Below the pieces are notes generated by a model. It saw nothing but the letters and a program-made list of their open reading frames with translations. It was not told the DNA's origin and ran no database searches. A stretch of DNA of 64,000 nt, from assembly GCA_001179505.1 (NCBI GenBank), contig CDMY01000297.1, positions 34,119 through 98,118 on the forward strand, read 5' to 3'. Both the position numbers and the translations under genes were made by a program. Shown piece by piece: positions 23,611-36,000 of the stretch. Position 1 is the stretch's first letter. Each line of letters opens with the position of its first letter. This DNA is from Vitrella brassicaformis. Its lineage: Eukaryota; Sar; Vitrellaceae.

Positions 23611-25569
23611 ATGGCCGCCCTTCCGGGCAATGCCGCTTCATCTGACGGATCAGTGGCGGAAGTGCTGGGATTGCGCAGCTCATTTGAGGGTGCAAATGAG
23701 CTGAGGCGGAGGAGGGGAGGGTCGGGGGAAGGTGAAGGCGCCGACAGGACAGCACGAGTGATGAGGGCCCTCAAAAGCTTCGACATTTATCGGTGAGCCG
23801 AGCCAAGCCAGCTGCTGCTGACATTGCAATGAAGTTGTGTTGGATGTGACACTGTGCAGCAAAGTGCCGGTGGACTGCCGGGTGAAGACCCAGAGTGGCG
23901 GTGTCATTGCATGTCTGTGCTGGCTGACCATCGCGGCTCTCTTTCTGGGCGAGCTGCGAAGCTTCCTCAGAGTCGATATCGAGGACCACATCGTTGTCGG
24001 TAGGCAGGCCTGCTGGCCCAGCGGCACCCAGAGACGGCGGAGATCATCCTTTTGCAGATCGCCTGATGGAGCAGAAGCTCCATATTCAGCTCAACATCAC
24101 TTTTCCCAGCCTGCGATGTGTGGGTGACACAGAGAGAGACAGACCCACAGACAGGCAGACAGGCAGCCTGAGGAGAGGATGGGATGGATGTATGCATGTG
24201 TCATTGCAGAGATCTCTGTTGACACTGTCGATGTGCTGGAGGAGAACCAAGTCGATATCAATGGTCGGTCCAACACACGTATGCACGCACATGTCTCCCA
24301 TGATCTTGCGCTTCCATGTGTCTGCAGGAACATTGATGAAGGTGCCCCTCGACACCATGGAGACACTGCCAAGGCATATGGTGAGCCAGACACACGTCAT
24401 GTATGCCTTTTCTCACGATCGCATGATATGACGTGCCATTTTCTCCCAGACCACGTGCCGTCTCCCGGCGAGTGTCTCTCGTGCTTTGCCGCGACAAACG
24501 CCAGAAGGAAGTACGCGAGACGGAGGCGGGACAGAACACGCGGGGTCTGCTCTCAATTCTTGCCATGTTTGATGCCTTGTGCAGGTGTTGCAATACCTGT
24601 CAAAGCCTCAAGGAAGCATACGCTGAAGTGAGCACGTGCCATGACGCCCACCATCATACTGTCGACGCCGAAGGCCTATTTTGTCCTTGTCCCCCTTGAT
24701 GTTTGTCTGCAGGAGGGTCTCTCCTACTTTGACGTTGTCAATATCGCCCCGCAGTGCCAGGAAGCCATCGGGTGCGGTGTGTATGGCGAGGTGGCCGTCA
24801 ATAAAGTCGCAGGCAACATCCACGTGGCCCTCGGCAGGTCCACTGTCAAGAATGGAAAACACGTACATGAGGTCAGAGGAGACAGGCAGGCAGGGCCACA
24901 CCAATGGTGCATTCATCGTCTCCTTTGTTCAGTTCAACGTTCAGGACCTCACTGATGGCTTCAACACGTCCCACACCATACACACGTAAGCACCCCGCCC
25001 CGCCCGACACACAAGTGGGCGGATGGCCGGTCTGTCTTCTTGTCCTTCATCGATGCACGCAGTCTGCGGTTCGGTGCGAGAGTGCCCGGCGTGAGTTCGC
25101 CCCTCGAGGGCACCTCACGCACAGTCCATCACGGGGCAGGCATGTTCCACTACTACATCAACCTGGTACCCACACAGTACTTCCCAAGCCGCGGCGGGCA
25201 GCCTCTCTACACAAACCAGGTATACTTGGTTCATTCAGGCCGACGGTTGGCCGTCGGAATGTGCGTGTCTCCCTGTGTTGAGTGCAGTACGCCGTGTCGA
25301 TGTCGTACAAGAATGTGCTGGAGCTCAACGATCGGCTGACGGGGCTGCCCGGCGTCTTTCTGGTGTATGATCTGTCTCCCTTCATGGTCAACAAGGTGGA
25401 GCGTCGCGTGCCGCTGGTGCACTTCTTGACGTCGGCGACAGCCATCATCGGGGGCGTCTTCACGCTGTCCAGCCTGCTGGACACCCTCGTGTGGTCCTTG
25501 TCGCGTGTGTCGCTTGGCAGCGTGGTGCTGGGGGGGAGGGAGATGCAGGAGGCCATCAAGTACTCGTGA
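23611..25569 (+). CDS. ERGIC3: ERGIC3 / ERV46, ER-Golgi cargo receptor
   Basis: A COPII-vesicle membrane protein that cycles between ER and Golgi, normally in complex with ERGIC2/Erv41, and recruits cargo. Exon 1 (23611-23792) ends in MRALKSFDIYR. Exon 2 (23860-23999) carries the first membrane segment (GGVIACLCWLTIAALFLGEL). Exon 3 starts at 24058 (LHIQLNITFPSLRC). The Cys-rich lumenal part shows GECLSCFAA and CCNTCQSLKEAYAE, then GCGVYGEVAVNKVAGNIHVA, all matching the family. The last exons give HYYINLVPTQYF, GLPGVFLVYDLSPFMV and the second membrane segment FLTSATAIIGGVFTLSSLLD. The stop is at 25567-25569. About nine exons, all with short TG-rich introns. The C-terminus ends IKYS. Family assignment is secure. 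Confidence 0.93.
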
Positions 25570-25894
25570 TGTGACGACTGTGCCTGCCTGCCTGCTGATG
25601 CAAGAGACACTGGTGACATGACGTGACGGCTGGATGGATGACCATTGAATTCACATTAATGGGAAGCTGGACGAGTGGATGGATGGAGTCAGTCAGACAG
25701 ACACACACGACAGCCACACCGCATGGCACATTCACGTTATGCCATATGAAGGCCAACAGGCAGCTATAGTGTACAGAGCAGCATGCCGAAGCCAGCCTCC
25801 CTGTATGTCTGGCTGGCTGGCTGGCTGGCTGCAGCGCATGAATCCATTCATCCATATTGCTAGGGCAGGGCAGGGCAGCAAGTCAGTGAGTCAG
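25570..25894. other. Convergent spacer, no gene
   Basis: It is 325 bases between two stop codons. It holds GGCT repeats (25810-25831) and a TCAGTCAG run just after the stop of the minus gene. Nothing else was seen. Confidence 0.6.
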
Positions 25895-27841
25895 TCAGTG
25901 GTATGTGATCTTGTCGGGCGGCAAGTGGCCCACATTGCCGAATTCGCGGGCAGACACGTAGCCCTGCAAAACACAGAACAATTCACGCAACAAACACACA
26001 ACACAGCAGCATTTTCTTTGTACTGCGTACATTGTTGTCGAGTGATAGCCTGGTGATGCCACAGTTGAAACACGCGAGCCTCAGCCACCCATTGGGGTTG
26101 AACTGCAGCGCCCGGGCGAAGAAATAACGAATCACGTTGCCTGCACACACACACACACACACGATGACGCACAGCCAACCATGTCCGACTTCCGCCGATG
26201 CCTACATACCGTGTATGACGAATATCTCGTATTGGATTTGGTCCTTCTTTTCCTTGCCCAGGTTCGGCCCTGGGGGTGGGGGGTTGAGTAGGGGCCGCCA
26301 AAAGTACTTCTGGAAGGCGCGCTCGATACGGGGAGGGTCTCTGATGCACACACACACACACATGTTGACAGACGTGTGCATGTGTGAGCAGAGCACGGGT
26401 CGTCATGTGTCCCTCACTTGGCTTCGTCTTCTGGCGACGGTGACCAGTTTCTGGATGGCGGGTCGGGGATGGCCGGCACGCCCTCGGCCAGATCGGGGTC
26501 CTCGATCACCTCGACCTTCGGGAAATACTTCTGACGGATGAACGAATCAATACATGGCAGATGCAGGCACGTGTTGACGGAAATGCATGCACGTGCTGTG
26601 CGTCGCTCACGGCTATGATGGCGGCGCTCTCGCGGGCCCTCTGATGATTGAAAGAATACAGGAGAGGTGTTACGTGGGGGACGTGGCATCATGGCTGCGT
26701 TCGTTGTGGTGTATTGTGTTGTGGTGTCACGTCACCTTCATGTTTGAGTGGCAGATGGACATGACGATCTTGCCCTTCAGCAGCTCCTTTAGCCGCTGAC
26801 CTGCCGATACGCATGCACATACGCACACTCAGACAGCACAGCACATCCAAGCGTCCTTCCTTTACCCTCTCATCGGCCCACCTGTGAGCTCCGCCTGTTC
26901 CTTGCCGATGTCAGTGAGGCCGTGCTTCTCGTCATCCTCCACCTCGACGTTGTCATACTGACCTAACACACACACACACACACACACACGCGCGCGCGCG
27001 CACACACACACACACACATACATCCTCTCTGCTCTAGCTGAAGACATCCATGGTAACCCACTGAGTCACTGACGGACGCACCGTGTCTGATGAGGATGAT
27101 CTCCCGTATGGCCCTGCGTGGCTTTGGCTTAGAGGGGTCCATCGGCCGTATGTCGGTGGGGGGGACGGGGTGGGGCGCCGGGTGCCAATCTAGATCCCAG
27201 TCGAAGTCCCATGAAGGGAACTGAAGCAGGCACACACATATACACAAAGAGGGACAACAGACATGAGTGCAGGAAGAGCGAGTGCAGCATCCATGGCAGT
27301 GCAGGGCAGGGCAGTGTGACGCATCTAAATAATCGTCCCGTCAGTTCGCCGGTAAAGGCTCTCAGCAGCGCTCATGCGTCATGAGCGCTCAGAAGATAAA
27401 GAACCATTAATAAACCAATCATCAATCGGACAGCCTGGCTGCCCTGCCCGCCATGCCACCCTCCATCCCTCCCTCCCTGTCAGTGTCAGTCACCCTTTCC
27501 TCCTTGGGAAAGAGATACGAAGCCACGTAGTCATAGATGAACATGCCGGTCGCCGCGCCGATCAGCGCCATGGCCACAGGCACCCATATGGGCGCCGGCG
27601 TCTTGCCGCCGCCCTCCCGCCTCTCACTCCTCGACTCGCCCTCCTCCTTCTGCTGCTGCAATGACTCAAACCGCGCCTTGTAGCTCCCAGCAAAGTGCCG
27701 CACTTGATGCATCGGGCCGGCGCGAAAGATGAACAGATGGCTCGTGCTCGAGAGGGCTCGATGGTGCAGATGCAGCACGCGCAGTGGTGGGCCCCGGCCG
27801 CCTCTGCTCGCTGCGAACAGGCGCACGCAGGAACGCCGCAT
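25895..27841 (-). CDS. PGAM5: PGAM5-like mitochondrial serine/threonine phosphatase
   Basis: A histidine-phosphatase-superfamily enzyme that, in animals, dephosphorylates proteins at the mitochondrial membrane rather than acting in glycolysis. The ATG at 27841 (MRRSCVRLFAASRGG) opens an Arg/Ser-rich mitochondrial-type leader. A membrane segment (VPVAMALIGAATGMFIYDYV, about 27530-27590) follows. The catalytic RHG box (ILIRHG-QYDN) is split by an intron near 27080/26960. Later exons give GLTDIGKEQAELTG, MSICHSNMK, RARESAAIIA, LAEGVPAIPDPP, the second catalytic His in YEIFVIHGNVIRYFFARALQ, NPNGWLRLACFNCGITRLSL and the ending LPPDKITYH. These match PGAM5 rather than other phosphoglycerate mutases. 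The stop is at 25895-25897. One intron contains a 58-base alternating purine-pyrimidine run. Confidence 0.9.
26966..27023. repeat. (CA)n-(CG)n-(CA)n alternating purine-pyrimidine tract
   Basis: An unbroken 58-base alternation of purine and pyrimidine, with a pure CG core at 26989-27001, sits inside a PGAM5 intron just upstream of its 3' splice site on the minus strand. Such sequence is the classic Z-DNA former under negative supercoiling. Confidence 0.85.
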
Positions 27842-28162
27842 CGTTTGCTGATCGGATCTTGCCGGATGCCGCACTCAGGAAGCCTCAATCTTCACGATCC
27901 AACCTTTTGCAGCCTGCGCGTTCCCCTGGCGATGCGTTCTCTCTCCTCTGGCACCTCTGCGAGCTTAGCCACTTCCACTTGCGAGCTGAGATTTCTCGAA
28001 CAGGAGGAGGTGGATACTCCCCTGGCCAGCCCTGCTCATGCCGCCGGTATGCTTCCCGCTATCGACTCTGTAGCCTTGTAAGAAGAGCCTTGCAACAAGG
28101 CTTTCTCGGGTGGCTGTGGCTAGCAGACCCTCATTCAAGGCCTCCAAGCGGCTGTCCATGGC
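27842..28162. promoter_or_regulatory. Bidirectional promoter region between PGAM5 and the GATA-like gene
   Basis: This 320-base head-to-head spacer must hold both promoters. It is less repetitive than the convergent spacers. No TATA box or other element stands out. Confidence 0.4.
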
Positions 28163-30694
28163 ATGAGGAGTGCGGCGGAGCCATCTGAAATGGCTTCTGG
28201 CGGCGGGGAGGCGCTCAACACCGACAGGCACACCGGTGAGAGAGGGGCACACACATGGGAGTCTCAGCGCTGCGAGACGGTCTGCAGCACATTCTGCGCT
28301 GTGTGTGTGTGTTTCCATGTCGGTGACTGTGTCAGGTGATCCATCTATGAGTCAGAACGGCTACGTAGCGATGCCGCACTCTGAGCAGCCGTCTTGCTTC
28401 GCCACAGTGGCCAACCCTCTCACTAGTGGTCTGCCCCAGACCAACACGGCCACCACGACCATTCCTGCGTCGATGAATCTCCCCTTCCCGTCTCTGCTGG
28501 AAGCGTCGCTCGGGTTCGGTGGCCAGCCCATGCCTCCGATGGCTGGCCTGCCGCCGCTGTCCGCCCTGCCACCGCCCTTCCCCGGCTCCTCTTCTCAGTC
28601 GCTGCTGGGGCTGGGCGCCATGGACATGGACACTCTCACTTCGGCAATGAATCTGTCGATGCTGGGCGGCATGCCGCCATCGGCCTTCCCGCCACTCCCA
28701 CCGCTACCCGACCAGCCGGCCAGCGAGAGCGCCTCTGCCTCGTCCTTCCCCCTTCCCCACCCCCATCTGCCCCCGCTCCCGCCCCCGCACCCTGGCTTCC
28801 CATTCATGGGCGGGATGCCCGTGCCGCCACAGCTGTCGCCGCCCGTCGGAATGAGTGGCAGTTCGGCCGGTGAGGACAACGGGCCGGTGGGCGGCATTGG
28901 GGGCGACGGGGGAGCCGGTGATGGGGGGCTGGTGGAGAATCTGATGATGCACTTCATGAAGGCCGGGAGTGGGGGAGGCGGTGGGGGTGGCGGTGAAGGG
29001 CAGGGCCAGATGATCGATTTGCAGCAGATCGCTGAGCAGCTGGCGGCCAAGGACCACATCGACCCCGCTAAAGCAGGTGAGTGAGACTAACAGCGGGGGG
29101 GAGACAGGGAGGTGCAGAGAGAGGTCTAGGCAGGCAGCCAGCCAGGAATGGAGGGAGGCAGGCAGCACGCACACCGGCCGAGCTCGGCTCAAACACCTCG
29201 AGTGGGTCCGGGGGTATGGTAGAGTGTGCCAGACAGACAGATGAGAGGGGCATGCACCAGCTGTCAGGGGCAGACAGGGAAGTCTCGAGCCTGCCCTCTG
29301 ATGCCTGACCCACAATGGCTGCATGACCTTCATCTCTCTCTCTCTCTCTCTCCGCGCGTGTGTGTGTGTGGTCAGCGCACTGGACGCTTCAGCAGTGGAC
29401 TGAGGAGATGCAGGCCCTGTTCGACAACAAGGGTCCTCCCCCCTTGCAGCACCAGCAGCCGATGCCGCCCGCCCCGGTGCTGCCTGCACCTGCTGTGCCG
29501 GGCCGCGGGGGCCACAATGTGCCGCCCGCCACGGCCGCGAGAGGCGGCAGAAGGATATCTCCATTGACTGGGTGAGGGAGGGAGGGAGGGAGGCGTCTAC
29601 TCCCACGCGTATCCACCACCTGTGGTATGTTGTGTCGTGTTGCGTGTTCTGCAGTGAGCCTGAAACGAGACGCGGGCGCCCCTCACAGGACAAGAGCACC
29701 TACTTCTGCGGACTATGCCATGTATGTCAGTCAGTCAATGCACACCGCACCCTCACCACACAAACACACGTATGTGTCGCCCGTTGGTTGTGTCGTGGAT
29801 GGATGGATGGATGGATGTGTTGTGCAGTCGCGCGAGACCCCCCAGTGGCGGTACTCGGGCCAGCTGCGGCTCTGCAACGCCTGCTGGCTCAAACTCTCGC
29901 GCCGCATCCGCGCACACAAGAATGCCACCGAGCAGGCAGCCATTCAGCAGGCCCAGGCACAGGTGGCCAACGATGCCTCACCCACATCCCAGCACGAGAA
30001 CAGTGGCGGTGCCGGTGCTGGTGCTGGTGCTGCTGCTGGTGGTGGCTTCGGGCAGCATCCTGCGTCTGAGGGTCCTGTGGGAGGTGTGGGTGGTCATGCG
30101 GACGACCCCCGGATAGCGCAGCTGCTCAACGAGACCATGGGTGGCAGCGTGACCAGGGATGGGGAGCGGAACTACATGGCTCATATCAAGACAGAGCCCG
30201 TCGATGACGATCCAGGTGGGTCAGAGAACGAAGAGATGAGACGTCTTTGTTGCGTAATGGATGTGTCTCGGCTGGTGTGTTGTGTTGTGTTGGTTGCATC
30301 AGGTGGGTATGGATTCTCCCACCCTGCCCACCCTGCCCTCAACAACAACACTAGCAGTGTCGGTGCCCCTCCGGCCAACGGCCTCCATCCCCGCGAGTGC
30401 TCCAAGTCGCCCACCTCGTCAGCCATCGACTCACACGAGTCACCCCCCCTGCAGCCGGCACGCAGCCGGCAGCAGAAGCGGCAGCAGAAGGACCGCCGCC
30501 CGCCGTGCGAGCGCATCCCGGGGCCCTGCGAGTCGGCCCGCAAGAGGGCCCGCACGCGGAGCCGCAAGGATGACTTGCTGGGCGGTGGTGATGATGGCGG
30601 GCTGACGGCGCTGTTGTGCGCGGAGGCGGTGCTGCATCGGGAGGGCCGGGTGGGCCTGGAGCAGGAGGACAATACTGGAGCGGGGGCGGAGTAG
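28163..30694 (+). CDS. GATA-type zinc-finger transcription factor
   Basis: A probable nuclear DNA-binding regulator. The ATG at 28163 opens a short exon ending at the donor near 28230; exon 2 (from about 28336) begins GDPSMSQNGYVAMP and runs to about 29072. It is rich in Pro, Gly, Met and Leu, as in activation domains. The finger is split by an intron: FCGLCH (29705-29723) joins SRETPQWRYSGQLRLCNACWLKLSRR (from 29827). This gives C-x2-C-x16-C-x2-C with the GATA hallmarks TPxWR and LCNAC; the usual loop is 17 or 18 residues. After the finger come Ala/Gly-rich and Ser/Pro stretches, then a very basic stretch (RQQKRQQKDRRPP; SARKRARTRSRKDD, 30465-30575) that would serve for nuclear import or DNA contact. 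The stop is TAG at 30692. Target genes cannot be read from here. Confidence 0.82.
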
Positions 30695-30754
30695 CAAGTG
30701 ACGGTGGATGAGGTGCGGTGGGGTGGTGGAGATTCGTGCCGTAGCGTGTCGCAC

Positions 30755-30850
30755 AGAGAGACACAAAGAGAGCTGATTTGTCAATATCTGAGAGAGCAAA
30801 TGAGAGAGACACAAAGAGAGCTGATTTGTCAATATCTGAGAGAGCAAATG
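30755..30850. repeat. Perfect 48-base tandem duplication
   Basis: Bases 30755-30802 are repeated exactly at 30803-30850. Each unit contains ACACAAAGAGAGCTGATTTG and TCAATATCTGAGAGAGCAAA. It starts 60 bases past the stop of the GATA-like gene, so probably lies in its 3' untranslated region. Confidence 0.95.
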
Positions 30851-33077
30851 AGAGCTGTTGGAGAGGAGTGAGTGATTTGATGGTTGCCTACCTGCCTGCC
30901 TGCCTAGCTAGATGCCTGTGTGTCCGACCGAATTGGTCAGCGTGCGTGTTGACCGCTTGATTTTTCCCTCGTGTGTGGCGATTAGACAGAGAGCGAGAGC
31001 GAGGTAGAGAGAGGCACACCTAGACGAGAGGCAGGCACAGCAGCAGCAGCAGCAGCAGGAGCAGGAGTTGAGAGAAGTGCATTGCTACTGGTCCAAGGAG
31101 AGACATTTAGCGAGCTACGGTGGGTGGATGTATTGATGTATTGCGTGGTGTGTGTGTGGGTGGGGTGAATAGCCATTGATGGTGCTGTGTGTGGACAGAT
31201 CTGATTGACTCATTCATGCGTCTGTCCGTTCTGACTGACATTTGTAGCGAAAGAGTGAACGAGCATCGGTTCGTCGAGCAGCAGCAGCCACAGACAAGTC
31301 GAGTCGAGTCGAGTCGACGCGTAACTTCCCGGCCAACCGACCCACCTCTCTCTCTCTATAAACGCAGAGCCACCTCCCCTCCCTCCAACCACAGCACAAC
31401 ACAGACGAACACACGGATAGATAGAACCCCAGCAGCCAGCCAGCCAGGCCATACATGCGCAGTTCCTGCTCGTCCGAGCCGACCACACCCGTGGTGTATC
31501 CCTGGCACCCGACGTGTACGCGCGGTCGCCAGCGACGCCGCGCAGGTGAGATCGGCTCGGACACACGGGAATGCCACGCAATCCAACGCAACACACACCA
31601 AAGGAACCAACTGTTCTTTGCCTCTCTGATTTGCCTCACTCCGTGTTCCACTTTTCAAGATTTCGTCGGCACACCGCATCGACGACACGACGCCGGCACG
31701 ATACCATCGACCGACCGACCGAGACCGACGGATGGATGGATGGATGGGCCAACACTGACAGGGTGAGAGACCAGGTGGACACGGTCGTTGTCAAGAGGTC
31801 CATAGGGAGATATCTAGAGCCCGAGCGACTCGATACACACATACATAGGCACAGACGTGTGGACAGACAGACAGAGATACAGAGATACAGACAGACAGGA
31901 AGCACATGACGGCCGTCATCAATCAGTCGATAGATAAAACTTTCTTCCTTCTTCAGCGGTAGATAGTCGACACATGTGACTGACATACATGGACAGACAT
32001 GGGCAGACAATACAGACAGCTTTCCCCTCCCTCTTCGTTGAGCATTGGCGGCGGCCGACCGCACAGCACACACAAAAACATACACGGGGCGGTAAGCCAC
32101 CCACCCGCCAGAAAAATTGTCATCGCTGACACGTCATGCATCGCATCGATCAGGCGCCTCCCTGGCGGATCCAGCTCAAAAAGGAAGAAGGAACGCAGAC
32201 AGAGCCCGGCTGACGCCTACCTACCCACAGACACACATTCACTCACTGAAACATACGATCGATGGATGGGTACGATATAAAGGATGGGACACAATGGATG
32301 GATGGATGGATCGATGTGCCAGCTCATGCACCATTGTAACTGCACTGTTTACCTCGCCCACAGCTGTCGCCCCTCCCCGCCCTCCCTCAATACAATGAAT
32401 GCCTCATAGATTAAGATGGATGTGTGCTGAGAAGACCGAGTGCGATACACATACATACATACACACATACACACATACATACACACATGTATACACACAT
32501 ATATGCCTGGCAGCTGCCTGCGTAGGCAGGCAATCCGGTCGGTCCGCCGGCCAGCCGGCTCTAAAAAGGGCAGGCAGCCACCCCCGACCACACCACACAC
32601 ACGTACGGAGATAAAAAGTGCCAGACCACAGCACCCCATTCATCGTCGACAGTGGAGCGAGTCGAGCCCAGTGGTGTGTGTGTGTGTGTGAGCCATCTTG
32701 CGTGGTGTATGAATACCCATTGCCGTGGCCGACCGACACCGTGGTGTCCCCCTCCCCCTCCCCCCCCGGCCAATCCAAATAGGCACATGTATGTATGTAT
32801 GCAATGCACACGATCAGCATGCCAACCGACACAGAGGAAGGAAGGACCGATGAATGAATAAAACCGACGTGCACTGCACCCACTCGTCCGTCCGTCCGTC
32901 CACGGCAGCACATGGACATCATCCATCGATAGATACATGTACATGGCCACACGGCTGCTCACCCCTCTAGGAACTGCGTGTATCGACCTAACACCGATTG
33001 ACACATCCAACCATCCAAGCATCCAACCGACTACCCACGAAACAAAATCGATCGCCGATTTCTCCAGCCCCCAGTCG
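30851..33077. other. 2.2 kb convergent spacer rich in simple repeats
   Basis: It includes GCA repeats (31037-31059), GTCGA repeats (31297-31316), GATG arrays (31731-31748, 32297-32311), an ACAT/ACAC region (32447-32500) and a GTCC array (32886-32901). A short frame at 31455-31550 ends at a donor-like CAG|GTGAGA but has no recognisable partner exon. No gene is supported. Confidence 0.6.
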
Positions 33078-36000
33078 TCACACCTCCTTGACGGAGACCT
33101 TGCCAGTGTGTGTGCCGGTGTGTGCGTGTGTTGGGGGAGTGGTGGAGTCGCTGTCGGTCTCCTTGTTGACGGGCACTGGCTGCTCCAGCTGCTCCCTGAG
33201 CTGGAATATCACCGACGGCCAGATCGACATGGCGAAGAAGTCGCCGATGAGATCGCCCTCGATGCCGTAGATACTGCGCACCTTGCACCGCAGCAACGCA
33301 CCTGAGACATGCACACACATAAACAACCAACAATATGAACATCTCTCGCCGTGTGTGTGTGTGTGTGTTCTGTTGGTCTGTCTCGCGTACCCATGACGGC
33401 GAACACAGTGAGGCACGCCCAGGCCACACAGTGCAGATTGTGCACTGGCGCATCAACCGCCCTGGTGATGGCCTGGATGATCAGCAGCGCCCATGCGCCG
33501 TAGAAGAAGACTCCCATCATCAGGGCGGTTGTCCAGCCGCCCTTGCCCTTGCCGTGGGCCTTGCGTGCGACGGGGCCGAAGCCCAGCGACGGGCAGACGA
33601 GGTACAGCAGGTGTGCCGGGACGGCCGCAAAGTCGGGGCGGTGGAACATCTGATGGTGTCAGGTCATGTGCAGACAGGGAGAGGGAGGGTGGGTGTTGGG
33701 GTGGGTTGGGGTGTGCGCTGTCCGATGGATTACCTACCTGGATGAGGGGCAGCTTCCACTGCTCCCATCCATAGTGCTTGAGGACGCCCTTCTCCTTGGC
33801 CACATACTTGTAGAGCGACATCATCATGTAGCACATGACCACCGTGTATATCAACCTGACAGACCGATCTCAGCCACACACACACATAAGCTTAGCGCGC
33901 CTCCCTCCCTCCCTCCCTCCCTCATTGACCCACCCAGTAATGATCGATGCTGTCTGCAGGGATTTGAGAGCATGGTCGCCGCCCGACATGAGCAGCGCCG
34001 TGGCCGTGGCGCCCTCAGTGAAGGCCCAGAACACACGAGTGACGATCGTCGGCTCCTGCGTCCCGTTGTCTGCCAGAGAATCAACCACAAGCGACCCTGC
34101 AACACACACACGAAGGCCGCATATCGTCGATGGATGGTGTCTGTGTGTGATTGTGATTGTACAGTATTGCGTACGTACCCGAGTCCGACGACGTGACAAA
34201 GTAGAGAGTGATGCCGATGAGCGAGAGGAAAGTGAGAAGCGGCCCGATGCCCTCGTACTGGTCCATCAGGTCAAACCACATGTCATTGGTCCCGCGGCAC
34301 GACAACCGCAGCTTCTGACCTGGGTCCGGCACCTTCACACACACGACACAAACGCAGTAAGTGGCCTTTCACCCCATCCATCCGTCCGTCCATCTGTTCG
34401 GCCGCGCACGCACACACGCACCTTGAGGTCTTTCATGGAATCGCACGTGATGCCTTCTAGGGCCGCCTCGCGCTCGACCCGCAGCGCGCTGCCGCCGAAG
34501 ATGGTGAGCCAGAGGAAGGTGTAGACACAGGGGGCCGTCATGACGCCCATGATGAACTGGCGGATGGTGCGGCCGCGGGAGATCTTGGCGATGAAGATGC
34601 CGCAGAAGGGCGCCCAGGAGATCCACCAGCCCCAGTAGAAAATCGTCCTGATTGATCGCACACACCGACACAGACAGGTCGAAACTGTGTGTTCACATGT
34701 GGATGAATGAATGTGTGTGTACCACTCGTCCATCCATCCCGCGGGAGCGCCTGTGGCGTCGGGCGATCCACCGCCGTTGAGTTGCTCGAAGGCGTCCGTC
34801 CCTGCAATGCAGTACAGTGGATAGACACACGTAGACGAAGGAATGGATTGATGGATGGATGGATGTGTGTGTATGTGCAGGTAGGTGGTAAGGCACATGA
34901 CGTACACGTCTGCAGTTTGAGGATCCACTGGAAGTAAACACCGAGGTTTTGCGTGTAGAGGTTCAGCAGATACCTGACAAGAGGACACACACAGACAGTG
35001 CAGCACAGACCCCGCCACACTGAGACGTCCCCATCAGTGGCTGCTCGCCTTTGATTGACTCACCATGTGTCGTCAGCGAAGATGGTCAGCAGCATCAGGA
35101 CGTTGCCCACCATGAAGCAGATCTCACTCAGTATCTTCACCCCGACCTTCAGCCCTGAACAACACATGAACGACGGGCAGCCAGCCATACACAAACACAT
35201 ATCCATGCGCTCAGCCGCTCGGTGACTGACACGTTCCCTCCAATGCTCACCGCTGACGACCGACAGTGTGGCGATGGCGGTGATGACCCAGATGAGCAGC
35301 ACCTGAGAGTTCTCGCTCACCTCAAAACCCGGGAAATACCTTCACAAACAGCCAGAACCACATCACATACCACGTGACAATTACACGTCCAAGCCCATCG
35401 TCCTCCCACACACTCACCTGTTTAGGCCTGCGTTGAGTTGCATCGCCCCAAGGCCCAAAGACGTGCACACGCCGGCCACCGTGGCGACGATCGAGATGAC
35501 ATCGATGACGTCGCCCAGTGGCCCGAACACACGGTCGCCGAGCAGTGGGTAGAATGTGCTCTTCATGTTCATAGGAAGGTTGGATCGGTAACACAAAAGG
35601 CCCAGCAGCATGCCAAGAATCGCATACACCACCCAGGCGTGGAAGCCCCAGTGGAAATACGTTATCAGCATGCTCCTGCCAGACGGGAAACCAGGCCAGG
35701 ACGTCAGGAGGAGGAAGGATTGTGCCCCCATATCTCTGTCTGTCTGCCTGATCCGCTCCCGCACGTACGTACCACTGTGCGCGTTCGTTGTCTTCCATCT
35801 CGGACCACCGCGCCCCGTGGCACTCGCCCGTGCCAGGGACCGGGCTCCCGTCCTCGTTAAACCGGCGAGCACCGGCGAAGGGACTGCCATAGCACGGCTC
35901 ATAGTGCCATATTGGCTGAACCGATCGACACCAACAAACACGTGTGAGAATGAACATATGAGCACCGTGCGCCAGCGTGGCCGTCATGTATCCCCGATCC

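Noticed and set aside
25895..27841. Glycolytic phosphoglycerate mutase
   Set aside because: The membrane leader, LAEGVPAIPDPP, HGNVIRYF and LPPDKITYH blocks fit PGAM5 phosphatase, not the glycolytic enzyme.
31455..31552. Short frame MRSSCSSEPTTPVVYPWHPT ending at a donor-like CAG|GTGAGA
   Set aside because: No second exon with matching phase and protein-like content was found downstream.
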